This document shows positions 35,776-45,015 of a stretch of DNA of 64,000 nucleotides, piece after piece. Position 1 is the first letter of the stretch. The number at the start of each line of letters is the position of its first letter. The position numbers and the translations under genes were made by a program. Under the pieces are notes generated by a model. The model searched no databases and was not told where the DNA came from. It saw only the letters and a list, made by a program, of their open reading frames with translations. This stretch comes from Melghiribacillus thermohalophilus (GTDB lineage Bacteria; Bacillota; Bacilli; Bacillales; Alkalibacillaceae), in assembly GCF_004342905.1 (NCBI RefSeq), contig NZ_SMAN01000001.1, forward strand, positions 27,437-91,436. The letters are read 5' to 3'.

Positions 35776-38112
35776 CTACGACGATTTTTCTTCTTCATGA
35801 TTGGAAATAAGAACTTTGCGGGGTTTGCTTCCTTCATACGGTCCAACAATACCTCGTTCTTCCATGGCATCAATTAATCTGGCTGCCCGCGTATAGCCAA
35901 TTCGAAATCGACGCTGAAGCATAGATACACTGGCACTTTGCATTTCTGCCACAAGCTGGACAGCATCCTCAAACAAGTCATCTTCCACATCGCTGGTTAC
36001 TTCTGATTCCTCTTCCGGGATCATTTCCTCCTGGTACTGCGCTTTTTGCTGTTCGATGCAGAAATCAACCACCTTCTCTACTTCTTCATCTGATACAAAA
36101 GCTCCCTGTACCCGGGTTGGTTTTGATGCACCAACAGGAAGGAAAAGCATATCCCCGCGTCCCAATAATTTTTCGGCGCCATTCATATCGAGAATCGTGC
36201 GGGAATCCGTGGATGAAGATACACTGAAAGCAATTCGGGACGGGATATTGGCCTTGATCACACCGGTAATGACATCAACCGATGGCCTCTGGGTGGCAAT
36301 GATTAAATGAATGCCGGCCGCGCGTGCCATCTGGGCCAGACGGGTGATGGCATCTTCTACATCACTGGAAGCAACCATCATGAGATCCGCAAGCTCATCA
36401 ATGAGTACGACAATATAAGGTAGCTGGGGCTGAGACTCATCCTCATGCTGATTCACCCTGCGAATATATTCATTATAACCTTCAATATTTCTCGTTCCGG
36501 TTTCCGAAAACAGGTCATATCTCCGTTCCATTTCAGCGACTACCTTTTTTAGAGCCCTGGCTGCCTTTTTAGGATCGGTCACGACCGGGGACAACAGATG
36601 AGGAATCCCATTGTATACATTCAGCTCAACCTTTTTCGGGTCAATCATCATCATTTTCACTTCATGGGGTTTGGCCCGCATCAGTATGCTAGTAATAATT
36701 CCATTGATGCAAACACTTTTTCCGCTTCCGGTCGCACCGGCAACCAGCAAATGGGGCATCTTGTTTAATTCCCCAAAGACGGCTTCTCCGGAGATATCCC
36801 GCCCCAGGGCAAACATCAACCTGGAAGATGATCGGGAATTTCCAGATTCCAGCACTTCCCTGAGAGACACCATGGCGACTTCCTGATTGGGAACTTCAAT
36901 GCCAATGGCGGATTTTCCCGGTATTGGTGCTTCAATTCGTATGTCTTTTGCAGCGAGGGCAAGGGCAAGATCATCATGTAAGCTTACAATTTTACTCACC
37001 TTCACCCCTACATCCGGATGTACTTCATATTTTGTAACCGAAGGCCCTACATGGACTTTGGCAACTCTTGCTTTTACACCAAAACTTTCAAAGGTGCGTT
37101 CCAGTTTTCTGACCGTTTGCTGAATTTTTGAGCGTTCCTGCTGCTGTGCGTTATGAACCGGTTCTGCCAGCAAATCAAGGGAAGGAAGCTGGTAATCCTC
37201 ATTTTCCACTTCCGTCAGGGGCAGTCCCTGTTCTTCACCGCTTTCCTCCGCTTCTTCTCTCTTATGGTCCGAATCAGTCTTCGGATTGTTATTTTTCTCG
37301 GCTTCTTCTTCATCTCCAATATCTATTGTCCGGTGAAAGACATGTTCAGTAAAATCCTGGATGATCGGTTCGTCCTCCCATTCATCTTGAACAGCCTGTC
37401 TCTGTTCCGGCGATGGTTCCTGCTTTTCATGTTCTTCTACCCCTTTTTGCTTCTGCTGTTCCCGCTTCATTTCCCGTTTATCCCTCATTTTCTGTTTGAC
37501 ATTTTCAACAGTCTGGAGACCGTCTGTTTTGATTTTCAGGAACAACTTCTGCAAATATTTTCCCAGTGAAATCTGGGTTACAAACAGGAACCCTACCAGA
37601 ACACCAAAAACAGCGATAATGTTTGAACCAGTCGGGGAAAACAAGTAATAGCTGAAGGCAAACAGGGAAGCACCTGACATTCCGCCGCCCAGATAACCTG
37701 CATCAACATTTCCCCTGACGTATTCAGAAAAATGATTCCAGGTGGATTTCAAAATGGAAGGTTCCATTTGCTCCGTCAGCAGCGATGAGTATACCTGGAC
37801 GTGCGTAAACAGGATGACTGATGCAAAGATAATGTAGAATCCGATAAATTTAACATGGAAAAATGGCGGCCAGGTTCGTTTGATCATGACATAAATCCCC
37901 AGGCCAAATAAAAAGAGACTCGGGACAATATACCATATACCAAACATCAGACGAAACAACAATTCCAGCCAGCGAGGCACAAACCCTCCCGCAATTTCAC
38001 TGGCACCACTTGATAATATTGCAAGAAAAATAAATAACAGTCCGAATAATTCAAATTTCACATCCTGTTTCAACGATTGCTTTTTCCTTTTTCGTTTTCT
38101 TTTTTTTGCCAT
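35776..38112 (-). CDS. spoIIIE: DNA translocase SpoIIIE/FtsK
   Basis: A 778-residue septal DNA pump that moves the chromosome into the forespore and clears DNA at division. Four N-terminal membrane helices (about 20-180) lead to a charged linker (200-330), the motor with Walker [10 protein letters not shown], and a C-terminal gamma winged helix ([21 protein letters not shown]) that reads SRS/KOPS-type sites. ATG at 38112 follows GAGGTGA. It has its own terminator on each side. Confidence 0.96.
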   Translation of the reverse strand: MAKKRKRKRKKQSLKQDVKFELFGLLFIFLAILSSGASEIAGGFVPRWLELLFRLMFGIWYIVPSLFLFGLGIYVMIKRTWPPFFHVKFIGFYIIFASVILFTHVQVYSSLLTEQMEPSILKSTWNHFSEYVRGNVDAGYLGGGMSGASLFAFSYYLFSPTGSNIIAVFGVLVGFLFVTQISLGKYLQKLFLKIKTDGLQTVENVKQKMRDKREMKREQQKQKGVEEHEKQEPSPEQRQAVQDEWEDEPIIQDFTEHVFHRTIDIGDEEEAEKNNNPKTDSDHKREEAEESGEEQGLPLTEVENEDYQLPSLDLLAEPVHNAQQQERSKIQQTVRKLERTFESFGVKARVAKVHVGPSVTKYEVHPDVGVKVSKIVSLHDDLALALAAKDIRIEAPIPGKSAIGIEVPNQEVAMVSLREVLESGNSRSSSRLMFALGRDISGEAVFGELNKMPHLLVAGATGSGKSVCINGIITSILMRAKPHEVKMMMIDPKKVELNVYNGIPHLLSPVVTDPKKAARALKKVVAEMERRYDLFSETGTRNIEGYNEYIRRVNQHEDESQPQLPYIVVLIDELADLMMVASSDVEDAITRLAQMARAAGIHLIIATQRPSVDVITGVIKANIPSRIAFSVSSSTDSRTILDMNGAEKLLGRGDMLFLPVGASKPTRVQGAFVSDEEVEKVVDFCIEQQKAQYQEEMIPEEESEVTSDVEDDLFEDAVQLVAEMQSASVSMLQRRFRIGYTRAARLIDAMEERGIVGPYEGSKPRKVLISNHEEEKSS

Positions 38113-38135
38113 ATTTCGTCACCTCAAAACAAGAC

Positions 38136-38155
38136 AAGCAGCCCTAAAGGCTGCT
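38136..38155 (-). terminator. putative terminator of tepA-ylzJ
   Basis: AAGCAGCC and GGCTGCTT arms around four bases, with TGTCTTGTTTTG on the minus strand. It lies only 24 bases upstream of spoIIIE, so it could also act in the spoIIIE leader. Confidence 0.5.
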
Positions 38156-38209
38156 TTCATTCCAGTATTATTATAACATAGAATAGAAAATAAAGGGAAT
38201 AGGTAAAAA

Positions 38210-38372
38210 GAAAGGCGGAAGCGACCTGTATAGCCCCGAAGGCTGCTGGAGGGCCAGCGAGGAGGCTGTCGCCGCCACAGCAGGACCGAAGCAGCTCGAG
38301 GGGCTGGGCGCTGCAGCTGGACAAAAAAGAAAGGCGGAAGCGACCTGTATAGCCCCGAAGGCTGCTGGAGGG
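38210..38372. repeat. extragenic repeat element, one full and one truncated copy
   Basis: Copy 1 is 38210-38322 and copy 2 is 38329-38372; the shared 44 bases are identical. The sequence can fold into nested arms: AGCG/CGCT, AGCCCC/GGGGCT, CTGCTG/CAGCAG. It is G+C-rich and non-coding. It lies between ylzJ and the spoIIIE leader; copy 2 is cut off 17 bases before the ylzJ stop codon. Related copies are at 33.4-33.6 and 44.5 kb. Confidence 0.8.
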
Positions 38373-38389
38373 AAAACGACAGCCTGCGG

Positions 38390-38632
38390 TCAGACGAATC
38401 TTTTGGAAGATCCTTCATTTTCATTTAAATATATTCGCCGACCGGGCATATAAGAGGTGTTTAAGTAATCCTGCGGGTTTGTGGAGATAAATTGGACAAT
38501 TTCATAGGAACCGTCATCTTGTCTTTGCACTTTTACCATTTTACCTTCGATCGCCACCCATTTCCATTGATCATATTCCGTTTCATCTACCGGAAAAATA
38601 TCGTGTTCAGACAGGGGTGTATAGAGAATCAT
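38390..38632 (-). CDS. ylzJ: YlzJ-like protein
   Basis: An 80-residue small protein of the YlzJ family, function unknown ([19 protein letters not shown]...). ATG at 38632 overlaps the tepA stop by four bases (ATGA), so it is translationally coupled to tepA, the arrangement seen in B. subtilis. Downstream is the extragenic repeat. Confidence 0.88.
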   Translation of the reverse strand: MILYTPLSEHDIFPVDETEYDQWKWVAIEGKMVKVQRQDDGSYEIVQFISTNPQDYLNTSYMPGRRIYLNENEGSSKRFV

Positions 38633-39369
38633 TGGATCACCTGCTTTTCCCGTTCATCTTTTTGTTTTTCAATCATTTCGTTTAATTTTTTCATCGCCTG
38701 GTATACCCCGCCGATTTCATTAATCAGTCCGTACTTTACCGCGTCTTCCCCTACCACATTAGTTCCGATATCCCTGGTCAGGTTGCCCGTTGCAAACATT
38801 AATTCTTTAAACTTTTCCGGTTTTATTATTGAATGTCTCGTCACAAAACTGATGACCCTCTCCTGCATTTTATCCAGATATTCAAACGTTTGAGGCACAC
38901 CGATGACAAGACCTGTTAAACGAATAGGATGAATGGTCATCGTTGCGGTTTCTGCGATGAATGAGTAATCCGTAGCAACTGCAATCGGCACGCCAATCGA
39001 ATGTCCTCCTCCCAGCACGATGGAAACGGTCGGCTTCGATAACGAAGAGATCATTTCAGCAATGGCTAATCCGGCCTCAACGTCTCCCCCAACCGTATTT
39101 AAGAGAACGATGAGTCCCTCTACTTTAGGATTTTGTTCGACGGCAATGATCTGCGGAATTAAATGTTCATATTTTGTTGTTTTGTTTTTCGGAGGGAGTT
39201 GAATATGTCCTTCAATCTGACCGATCACCGGTAATACATGAATATTTGAGTCGGGAGACTGGGCCACGTTGGTCTGGCCGAGTTCCTGAATTTTTTGCAC
39301 GATGGAACTTTGCTGTTGCTGCTGATGATCTTTATTTGGCTGTGTTTCGTTTTGTTGGTAGTCTGTCAT
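38629..39369 (-). CDS. tepA: ClpP-family translocation-enhancing peptidase TepA
   Basis: About 246 residues related to ClpP/SppA serine peptidases ([24 protein letters not shown] and [15 protein letters not shown], with the nucleophile serine in GHSIG). B. subtilis TepA (YmfB) is associated with protein translocation and spore germination. An N-terminal Q-rich extension precedes the fold. The frame is open to 39432, but ATG at 39369 has AAAGGGGCG six bases upstream. In B. subtilis rnjB lies between dapA and tepA; here the 260-base gap holds only the dapA terminator and A+T-rich sequence. Confidence 0.92.
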   Translation of the reverse strand: MTDYQQNETQPNKDHQQQQQSSIVQKIQELGQTNVAQSPDSNIHVLPVIGQIEGHIQLPPKNKTTKYEHLIPQIIAVEQNPKVEGLIVLLNTVGGDVEAGLAIAEMISSLSKPTVSIVLGGGHSIGVPIAVATDYSFIAETATMTIHPIRLTGLVIGVPQTFEYLDKMQERVISFVTRHSIIKPEKFKELMFATGNLTRDIGTNVVGEDAVKYGLINEIGGVYQAMKKLNEMIEKQKDEREKQVIQ

Positions 39370-39592
39370 GGAATTCGCCCCTTTCCAATCATTAGGCATA
39401 GTATGTGCAGGGGCCGTTTTGCACATGCACATCCATCTAAAAAAGAAAAGGGGAAGACATGAAAAGTTGAATAGTCATCCTTCAAGAAGAATTGCAGAGG
39501 AATGAAAAATGTATTGAATTCATCAAAATGGTATGAAGACAAGATGATTGATAAAAATGTTTTTGCAGACCCAAACCCAATAAAGAGAAAAA

Positions 39593-39618
39593 CTCCGGCA
39601 AGCTTTTGCTTGCCGGAG
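39593..39618 (-). terminator. terminator of the spoVFA-dapA operon
   Basis: A perfect 11-bp stem (CTCCGGCAAGC and complement) with a four-base loop and TTTTTC on the minus strand, 11 bases beyond the dapA stop. Confidence 0.9.
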
Positions 39619-39629
39619 CCATATACCTG

Positions 39630-40499
39630 CTATACCCGTTCAAGCAGGGATTTGATCTGATTTTTTTGTTCATCCTTTAATGGAAGGAGCGGAAGGCGTA
39701 CTCCTCCGGTCTCAATTCCTTTCAGATTTAAGGCAGCTTTAACCGGGGATGGAGATGGGGCCATAAACATGCCTTTCATAACCGGCAATAATTTGCGATG
39801 AAGCTTTGCTGCTTCCTGAATTTTGCCGCTTTCAAAAAGCTTTAGCATTTCCTGCATTTCATTTCCGATCACATGGGAGGCTACAGATACAATCCCTGTG
39901 CCACCAATGGCCATCACAGGAAGGGTCAGTCCGTCATCCCCGCTGTATAAATCAAAATCTTCCGGAGTAGATTCAATGATTTCCGCCATAGCATCGAGAT
40001 CTCCGCTTGCTTCTTTCACGGCAACGATGTTTGGTACTTCGGACAGTTTCACAATCGTTTCCACATCCATGTTTACGGCAGAACGACCGGGAATGTTATA
40101 CAGCATGACCGGCAGTTTCGTTGACTCAGCAACCGTTTTAAAGTGAGCATAAAGCCCCCGTTGATCAGGCTTATTATAATAGGGGGAAACAAGCATGATG
40201 CCGTCAACACCGGTTTCTTCTGCCATTTTTGTTATACTGATGGACCCATTTGTATGGTTGCTTCCGGTACCAGCAATAACTGGAACACGGCCATTGACAA
40301 CATCCACCACTTTTGAAAACAGCTGTTTCTTCTCATCATAGGATAATGTAGGTGATTCACCCGTGGTACCTGCAACGACAAGACCATCGGATCCGTTTTC
40401 CAGCAGATGTTCCACAAGCTTTTCGGTTCTGTTTAAATCAAGTTCATTTTCATCATTAAAGGGGGTAACCATTGCGGTTAGCACTTTACCAAAATTCAC
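39630..40499 (-). CDS. dapA: 4-hydroxy-tetrahydrodipicolinate synthase
   Basis: A 289-residue aldolase-fold enzyme condensing aspartate semialdehyde with pyruvate, first committed step to diaminopimelate and the source of dipicolinate. Schiff-base lysine K162 is in VAVKEASGD, the tyrosine of LYNIPGR (Y134) assists, and AGTTGESPTL binds the substrate carboxylate. Start is GTG at 40499 with AAGGAG eight bases upstream. It closes the operon spoVFA-spoVFB-asd-dapG-dapA, which supplies both wall and spore-core precursors. Confidence 0.97.
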   Translation of the reverse strand: MNFGKVLTAMVTPFNDENELDLNRTEKLVEHLLENGSDGLVVAGTTGESPTLSYDEKKQLFSKVVDVVNGRVPVIAGTGSNHTNGSISITKMAEETGVDGIMLVSPYYNKPDQRGLYAHFKTVAESTKLPVMLYNIPGRSAVNMDVETIVKLSEVPNIVAVKEASGDLDAMAEIIESTPEDFDLYSGDDGLTLPVMAIGGTGIVSVASHVIGNEMQEMLKLFESGKIQEAAKLHRKLLPVMKGMFMAPSPSPVKAALNLKGIETGGVRLPLLPLKDEQKNQIKSLLERV

Positions 40500-40520
40500 G
40501 AAACCTTCTCCTTTCTTCCG

Positions 40521-41744
40521 TTAATCTCCCTGATCAAGCTGAAAAATTTCATGAAGGGCATTAACAGCCTCTGGCACGTCATCCTCGTTAATTAAAACCC
40601 AGATGGTCGTATGACTGTCTGCTGATTGTAAGATTTCAATTCCCTTTGAAGTCAGAGATTGAACGATTTTGGCTGTTACGCCGGGAACACCTGTCATTCC
40701 AGCTCCAACCGTAGAAATTTTGGCACAATTTTTTCTAACCTCCACGTTGCAGCCGAGAGATGTCAAAATACTGCTGACTTCCAATACAGCAGTCTCTGGT
40801 ACGGTAAACGTGACGGTATCTGGAGATATATTAATAAAATCAACCGAAATGCTGGCATCTGCCATTGCTTTAAAAATAGCCGTCGGCCAGTTTTCCATTT
40901 GATCCTCTGGTTTTACTTTGATCTGGGCAATTCCCGTTAAATGGGCAATCCCTGTTACTAGTCGGTCCGTGATATCTTTTCCATTTTCCGATTCTCTGGA
41001 TGCGGTGACCAGGGTTCCTTCCTCATCTTCTAAATACGTCGAACGCACGCGAATCGGAACTTTGGCCTGCATGGCTATTTCTACTGCCCTCGGATGGATC
41101 ACCTTTGCTCCCTGATAGGCCAGATTGCAGATTTCATTATAGGTTACCACAGAAAGGGGCCTGGCTTTTTCCACAATCCGGGGATCGGCTGTCATAATCC
41201 CGTTTACGTCTGTAAAAATATCGACATATTCCGCCTTCAAAGCTGCCCCCAGTGCGGCAGCTGTTGTATCCGAACCGCCGCGGCCAATCGTTGTGACTTC
41301 TCCATCTTCCGTTTGTCCCTGGAACCCGGCGACCACCACAACATCGTGCTCTTTCAAAGCTTCATGTATGTTCTCCGTCCTGACTTTTTCAATGCGGGCA
41401 CGGGTAAATTCACGGTTTGTCATAAACCCTGCTTTCGCACCTGAAAAAGCAATCGAAGAAACTCCCTGTTCATTTAGTTCATTGGAAAAAACGACAGAAG
41501 AAATCGTTTCCCCGCAGGATAACAGCATATCTAACTCCCCTGGAGAAACATGACTATTCGGGTAATCAATTAATTGCAAAAGAGTATCCGTTGCATACGG
41601 ATCCCCTTTCCGTCCCATTGCTGATACCACAGCAACGACTTTGTATCCCCGGGAAAGGGCTTTTTTTACGTGATTGATGGCTTTCTTGCGAGTTTCTTTA
41701 TAGCGGACGGATGTTCCGCCAAATTTCTGCACTAATATTTTCAT
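40521..41744 (-). CDS. dapG: aspartokinase I (diaminopimelate-sensitive type)
   Basis: A 407-residue aspartate kinase making aspartyl phosphate. The N-terminal kinase motif is QKFGGTSV, with TTIGRGGSDTTA in the active site, and two ACT domains form the C-terminal third. The context next to asd and dapA matches DapG, inhibited by meso-diaminopimelate in B. subtilis. ATG at 41744 has AGGTG five bases upstream. No lysine riboswitch precedes it. Confidence 0.95.
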   Translation of the reverse strand: MKILVQKFGGTSVRYKETRKKAINHVKKALSRGYKVVAVVSAMGRKGDPYATDTLLQLIDYPNSHVSPGELDMLLSCGETISSVVFSNELNEQGVSSIAFSGAKAGFMTNREFTRARIEKVRTENIHEALKEHDVVVVAGFQGQTEDGEVTTIGRGGSDTTAAALGAALKAEYVDIFTDVNGIMTADPRIVEKARPLSVVTYNEICNLAYQGAKVIHPRAVEIAMQAKVPIRVRSTYLEDEEGTLVTASRESENGKDITDRLVTGIAHLTGIAQIKVKPEDQMENWPTAIFKAMADASISVDFINISPDTVTFTVPETAVLEVSSILTSLGCNVEVRKNCAKISTVGAGMTGVPGVTAKIVQSLTSKGIEILQSADSHTTIWVLINEDDVPEAVNALHEIFQLDQGD

Positions 41745-41753
41745 GTTGACACC

Positions 41754-42815
41754 TCAAACGACTGATCTGGTTAACCAGTTGTTTTTCACGAGTCTTTCAG
41801 CAATCTGTACAGAGTTCCATGCAGCCCCTTTCAGCAAGTTATCCGAAACTACCCAAAAATGGAACCCTTTCTTTTCATCTAAATCCTGCCTGATGCGTCC
41901 TACAAAGACATCCCGTTTTCCTTCTGCACTCAACGGAGTCGGATAAGTCTGGGTATCCGGGTCATCTTCTAATACAATGCCTTCTGCTGCAGCCAGCAGA
42001 TTTTTCAGCTTTTCGACTGTAGCTGTATCGTCTTCTACTTCGATGTATACACTTTCAGCATGGGATGTGAAAAATGGCAGCCTCACACAAGTTGCAGCCA
42101 CTTTCAGGTCAGGCATATGCATAATTTTTTTCGTCTCATTAATCATCTTCATTTCCTCGAAGGTATACCCATTCTCCTGAAATACATCGATCTGAGGAAG
42201 AGCATTAAACGCAATTGGATAATGTTTTTGATCACTTTTAACCGGCAAAATTTCCGGATTCAGTTCTTTCCCATCAAGAAACGCTCTCGTTTGCTGTTTT
42301 AATTCTTCCACGGCCTGTGTGCCTGCGCCGGAAACAGCCTGGTAAGTAGATACAATGACCCTTTTCAGTCCAAACGTTTTTCGGATCGGTTCCAGGGCTG
42401 CTACCATCTGAATGGTGGAACAGTTGGGATTGGCAATCATGCCATTGTGATCCGCCAGATCCTCTTCATTCACTTCAGGCACGACCAGGGGTACATCCGG
42501 GTCCATGCGGAAGGCACTCGTATTATCAATCACAACTGCACCGCGCTTAACCGCTTCCCGGGCCAGCTGTCTGGAAACAGCACCCCCCGCAGAAAATAAT
42601 GCGATATCTACACCTTCAAACGCCTCTGGTTTCGCTTCCTGAATCGTTACTTCTTCCCCTTTATAGCTGACTGTTTTTCCAGCTGACCGTTTTGAAGCAA
42701 GGGGAATGAGCGTATGAGCAGGAAAATTTCGTTGTTCCAGTGTCTGAATCATTTTTTGTCCTACTGCTCCTGTTGCTCCTACAACTGCTACAACATAACC
42801 GTTTTGACCACCCAT
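41754..42815 (-). CDS. asd: aspartate-semialdehyde dehydrogenase
   Basis: A 353-residue NADP-dependent enzyme reducing aspartyl phosphate to the semialdehyde. The N-terminal motif is [12 protein letters not shown], the catalytic cysteine lies in NPNCSTIQM, and [11 protein letters not shown] follows. ATG at 42815 has AAGGGAG eight bases upstream. It is nine bases ahead of dapG and about 110 bases after spoVFB; no clear terminator lies in that gap. Confidence 0.96.
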   Translation of the reverse strand: MGGQNGYVVAVVGATGAVGQKMIQTLEQRNFPAHTLIPLASKRSAGKTVSYKGEEVTIQEAKPEAFEGVDIALFSAGGAVSRQLAREAVKRGAVVIDNTSAFRMDPDVPLVVPEVNEEDLADHNGMIANPNCSTIQMVAALEPIRKTFGLKRVIVSTYQAVSGAGTQAVEELKQQTRAFLDGKELNPEILPVKSDQKHYPIAFNALPQIDVFQENGYTFEEMKMINETKKIMHMPDLKVAATCVRLPFFTSHAESVYIEVEDDTATVEKLKNLLAAAEGIVLEDDPDTQTYPTPLSAEGKRDVFVGRIRQDLDEKKGFHFWVVSDNLLKGAAWNSVQIAERLVKNNWLTRSVV

Positions 42816-42924
42816 ATATGAAGCTCCCTTCTAGACCTTAAGATTGCTGGTTTCACTATCATTTCTATTTGTCTATTTTAGCATATTCTTCGTGTAAAAA
42901 AATCATATTTGATCAAAAATAGAC

Positions 42925-43512
42925 TTACGTCCTCTGAATAATAACGGGCTGTATCTGTTTTCCATCAAGAGCGTATTTGACCGTATCAACTAGCAGATTC
43001 ATATCTGCCACCATGGAAGTCGGCTTCTTTTCCGGATGATCCTGACCATACGGGATAAAATATATATGTTTGGCAGCCATTAACCGCATTAAATTGACAC
43101 CATTTAACCCTAAGGCGTCATTCGTAGAAATGCCAAGAACGACCGGATTGCGGTTTCTCAGCGTGGCCTTCGCCGCCATCAATACCGGTGAATCGGTCAG
43201 GGCATTGGCGAATTTGCTCAAAGAATTGCCCGTTAATGGGGCGATGACCATGCAGTCCAGCGGGTCCCTGGGACCCAGAGGTTCCGCGTCCGGAATTGTC
43301 GAAATCAATGGTTTGCCGGTAATGTTTTCGATGGTTTTTAAATGTTCGGCAGCCTCTCCAAATTTGGTATCCGTTTTTTGAACGGTATAGGATACAATAG
43401 GAATAACTTCCGCCCCTTCAGCCACCAGTTTCTCCATCTGGGGAAACACTTCTTCATACGTACAGTGGGAACCGGTAACCCCAAAACCGATTCGCTTTCC
43501 TTCTAATTCCAT
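42925..43512 (-). CDS. spoVFB: dipicolinate synthase subunit B
   Basis: A 195-residue flavoprotein-like subunit (UbiX/Dfp fold: GFGVTGSHCTYEEV, VIAPLTGNSLSKFANALTDSP). With SpoVFA it makes dipicolinic acid in the mother cell for the spore core. The frame is open to 43689, but ATG at 43512 follows GGGAG and lies one base after the spoVFA stop. The last residues end in QPVIIQRT. Confidence 0.95.
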   Translation of the reverse strand: MELEGKRIGFGVTGSHCTYEEVFPQMEKLVAEGAEVIPIVSYTVQKTDTKFGEAAEHLKTIENITGKPLISTIPDAEPLGPRDPLDCMVIAPLTGNSLSKFANALTDSPVLMAAKATLRNRNPVVLGISTNDALGLNGVNLMRLMAAKHIYFIPYGQDHPEKKPTSMVADMNLLVDTVKYALDGKQIQPVIIQRT

Positions 43513-43513
43513 T

Positions 43514-44407
43514 TTATGAACTCCCTTCTCCTCTTTTTTCAAGTAATAGTTGAGAAATAACCGAAGCGAGAATTTTACCAGCTGTATCCGGAGCCACAAT
43601 TCCTGGAAGACCCGGGGCAAGTATGGCATTGATCCCCCGCTTTTTGGCATACCTGAAATCCGTGCCCCCGGGTTTGGATGCCAGATCAATAATCAGAGCT
43701 GTCTGGGGTAAATTTTGCAGAACTTTTACGTTAATTACTGGAGCTGGAACTGTATTAATTAAAATGTCACAATCCTTGACTTTATCACTCAAGCTATCTG
43801 TATGAATCGGTTCAATACCCATTTCAAAAATTCGTGCCAGATCTTCCTGTTTTCTAGCCGAAGCTCTCACATTTGCCCCAAGGGCATGAAAAGACCGGGC
43901 TAAACTTTTTCCTGTCCTGCCAAAACCGACGATGATGACATTGGAATTATGGATGGTGAAATCGGTATTTTGAATCGCCATCATAATCGTTCCTTCAACG
44001 GTAGGAATGGAATTATAAATGGCCACATCGTTTCGGTCAAAAAGGGGAATTAATGGCAGTTGAAGTTCATTGCATAAGCTCGTTAAATAATCTTTCGATA
44101 TACCAGTGAAAATCTTACAGCTGGATTTCACCTGTTTCAGCCATTCCTTTGTCAGTCTTGGCGATTCATCGGCAAAATGGGTTTCCATGTATCCTTCCTC
44201 ATCCGTTCCCGGTACAGGAAGGATAATCGCATCTAATTCTTCTGCAGGAACCTCTTCCAGCTTCACTTTTTGAGCCCCTGGAAACTCCCCTTCCAGGTGT
44301 TCGAGACTAACTAAATATAAAGTTGCATCCCATTCACACAACTTTTTGATTAATTCTACCTGTCTGGCATCTCCTCCGATAACGGCTACTTTTAAACCCG
44401 TTAACAT
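43514..44407 (-). CDS. spoVFA: dipicolinate synthase subunit A
   Basis: A 297-residue NAD(P)-dependent subunit. The N-terminal Rossmann-like VAVIGGDARQVELI and a second dinucleotide motif VIVGFGRTGKSLARSFHALG are both present. It converts the dapA product branch to dipicolinate with SpoVFB. ATG at 44407 follows GAGGTGATTAA. A sigma-K-type promoter sits about 33 bases upstream of the start. Confidence 0.95.
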   Translation of the reverse strand: MLTGLKVAVIGGDARQVELIKKLCEWDATLYLVSLEHLEGEFPGAQKVKLEEVPAEELDAIILPVPGTDEEGYMETHFADESPRLTKEWLKQVKSSCKIFTGISKDYLTSLCNELQLPLIPLFDRNDVAIYNSIPTVEGTIMMAIQNTDFTIHNSNVIIVGFGRTGKSLARSFHALGANVRASARKQEDLARIFEMGIEPIHTDSLSDKVKDCDILINTVPAPVINVKVLQNLPQTALIIDLASKPGGTDFRYAKKRGINAILAPGLPGIVAPDTAGKILASVISQLLLEKRGEGSS

Positions 44408-44445
44408 TTAATCACCTCTTTCTCCTTAGGCCATTACCTTCTCTT

Positions 44446-44473
44446 TATTTTATGAGCATCGTCATCATGTGTG
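44446..44473 (-). promoter_or_regulatory. sigma-K promoter of spoVFA
   Basis: CAC, 16 bases, CATAAAATA on the minus strand; the -10 matches CATANNNTA exactly. spoVFA-spoVFB is sigma-K controlled in B. subtilis. Confidence 0.6.
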
Positions 44474-44520
44474 ATAGTATACCAGGCATCCTTCATACAC
44501 CTTTTGCAATAAAAAGCTTT

Positions 44521-44594
44521 TAGCCGCCTGTTTAGCCCCAGCCGCAGGAATACCGAAGCAAATCAGTGGGACTGGTGGCCGGGCCTGAACAAAT
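44521..44594. repeat. degraded extragenic repeat element
   Basis: An internally deleted relative of the 38.2-kb element: GCCTGTTTAGCCCC, GCAGGA, CCGAAGCA and a GGGCCTGAACAAA end occur in the same order as CCTGTATAGCCCC, GCAGGA, CCGAAGCA and CTGGACAAA. It lies between the spoVFA promoter and the ymxH terminator. The rest of 44408-44707 holds only those two sites. Confidence 0.55.
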
Positions 44595-44652
44595 AAACAT
44601 CCCCACCTGGAGGATTTTGCAACAGACGTAAACGTGTTTATTCCTTTACATC

Positions 44653-44685
44653 AAAAAAGCCTCTGCCACAAAATGCAGCAGAGAC
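44653..44685 (-). terminator. terminator of ymxH
   Basis: GTCTCTGC and GCAGAGGC arms (one G-T pair) followed by TTTTTTGATG on the minus strand, 22 bases beyond the ymxH stop. Confidence 0.75.
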
Positions 44686-44707
44686 TAATAAAACCAAAAA
44701 CATTGGT

Positions 44708-44953
44708 TCATATCTTATTTTTAGCAGGATTGACAATGATCATATCATCACCAATGGTTTCGATATCGTTCCAGTTAATTCTTTCCGTCTGTTCCCCTTT
44801 TTTGACTCCAAACCATTTATAATCGGGAATAATGATCGACTTGATTTTCCCTGTTCTGGGATCGATTTCTAAATCAGTCTGTCCGAGAACGCCCAGCCGT
44901 TCTCCCTCAGAAATATCAATGAGTTCTTTGCCGCTTAAGTCCCGAAAGCGCAT
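44708..44953 (-). CDS. ymxH: YlmC/YmxH family PRC-barrel protein
   Basis: An 81-residue PRC-barrel-like small protein (MRFRDLSGKELIDISEGERLGVLG...). The family is conserved in spore formers; function unknown. ATG at 44953 follows GAGGAGGG. It is preceded by mlpA, as in B. subtilis. Confidence 0.9.
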   Translation of the reverse strand: MRFRDLSGKELIDISEGERLGVLGQTDLEIDPRTGKIKSIIIPDYKWFGVKKGEQTERINWNDIETIGDDMIIVNPAKNKI

Positions 44954-45015
44954 GTCGTATCCCTCCTCATCACACCTTATGCAGGAAGGTCAGTATTTAT
45001 CCATGCTGAAAGCCA

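Noticed and set aside
38119-38424. Minus-strand 101-codon frame over the 38.2-kb repeat
   Set aside because: It spans the repeats and the terminator and overlaps ylzJ; the repeat explains the open frame.
41745-41753. Lysine riboswitch ahead of dapG
   Set aside because: Only nine bases separate asd and dapG, and no L-box motif is present nearby.
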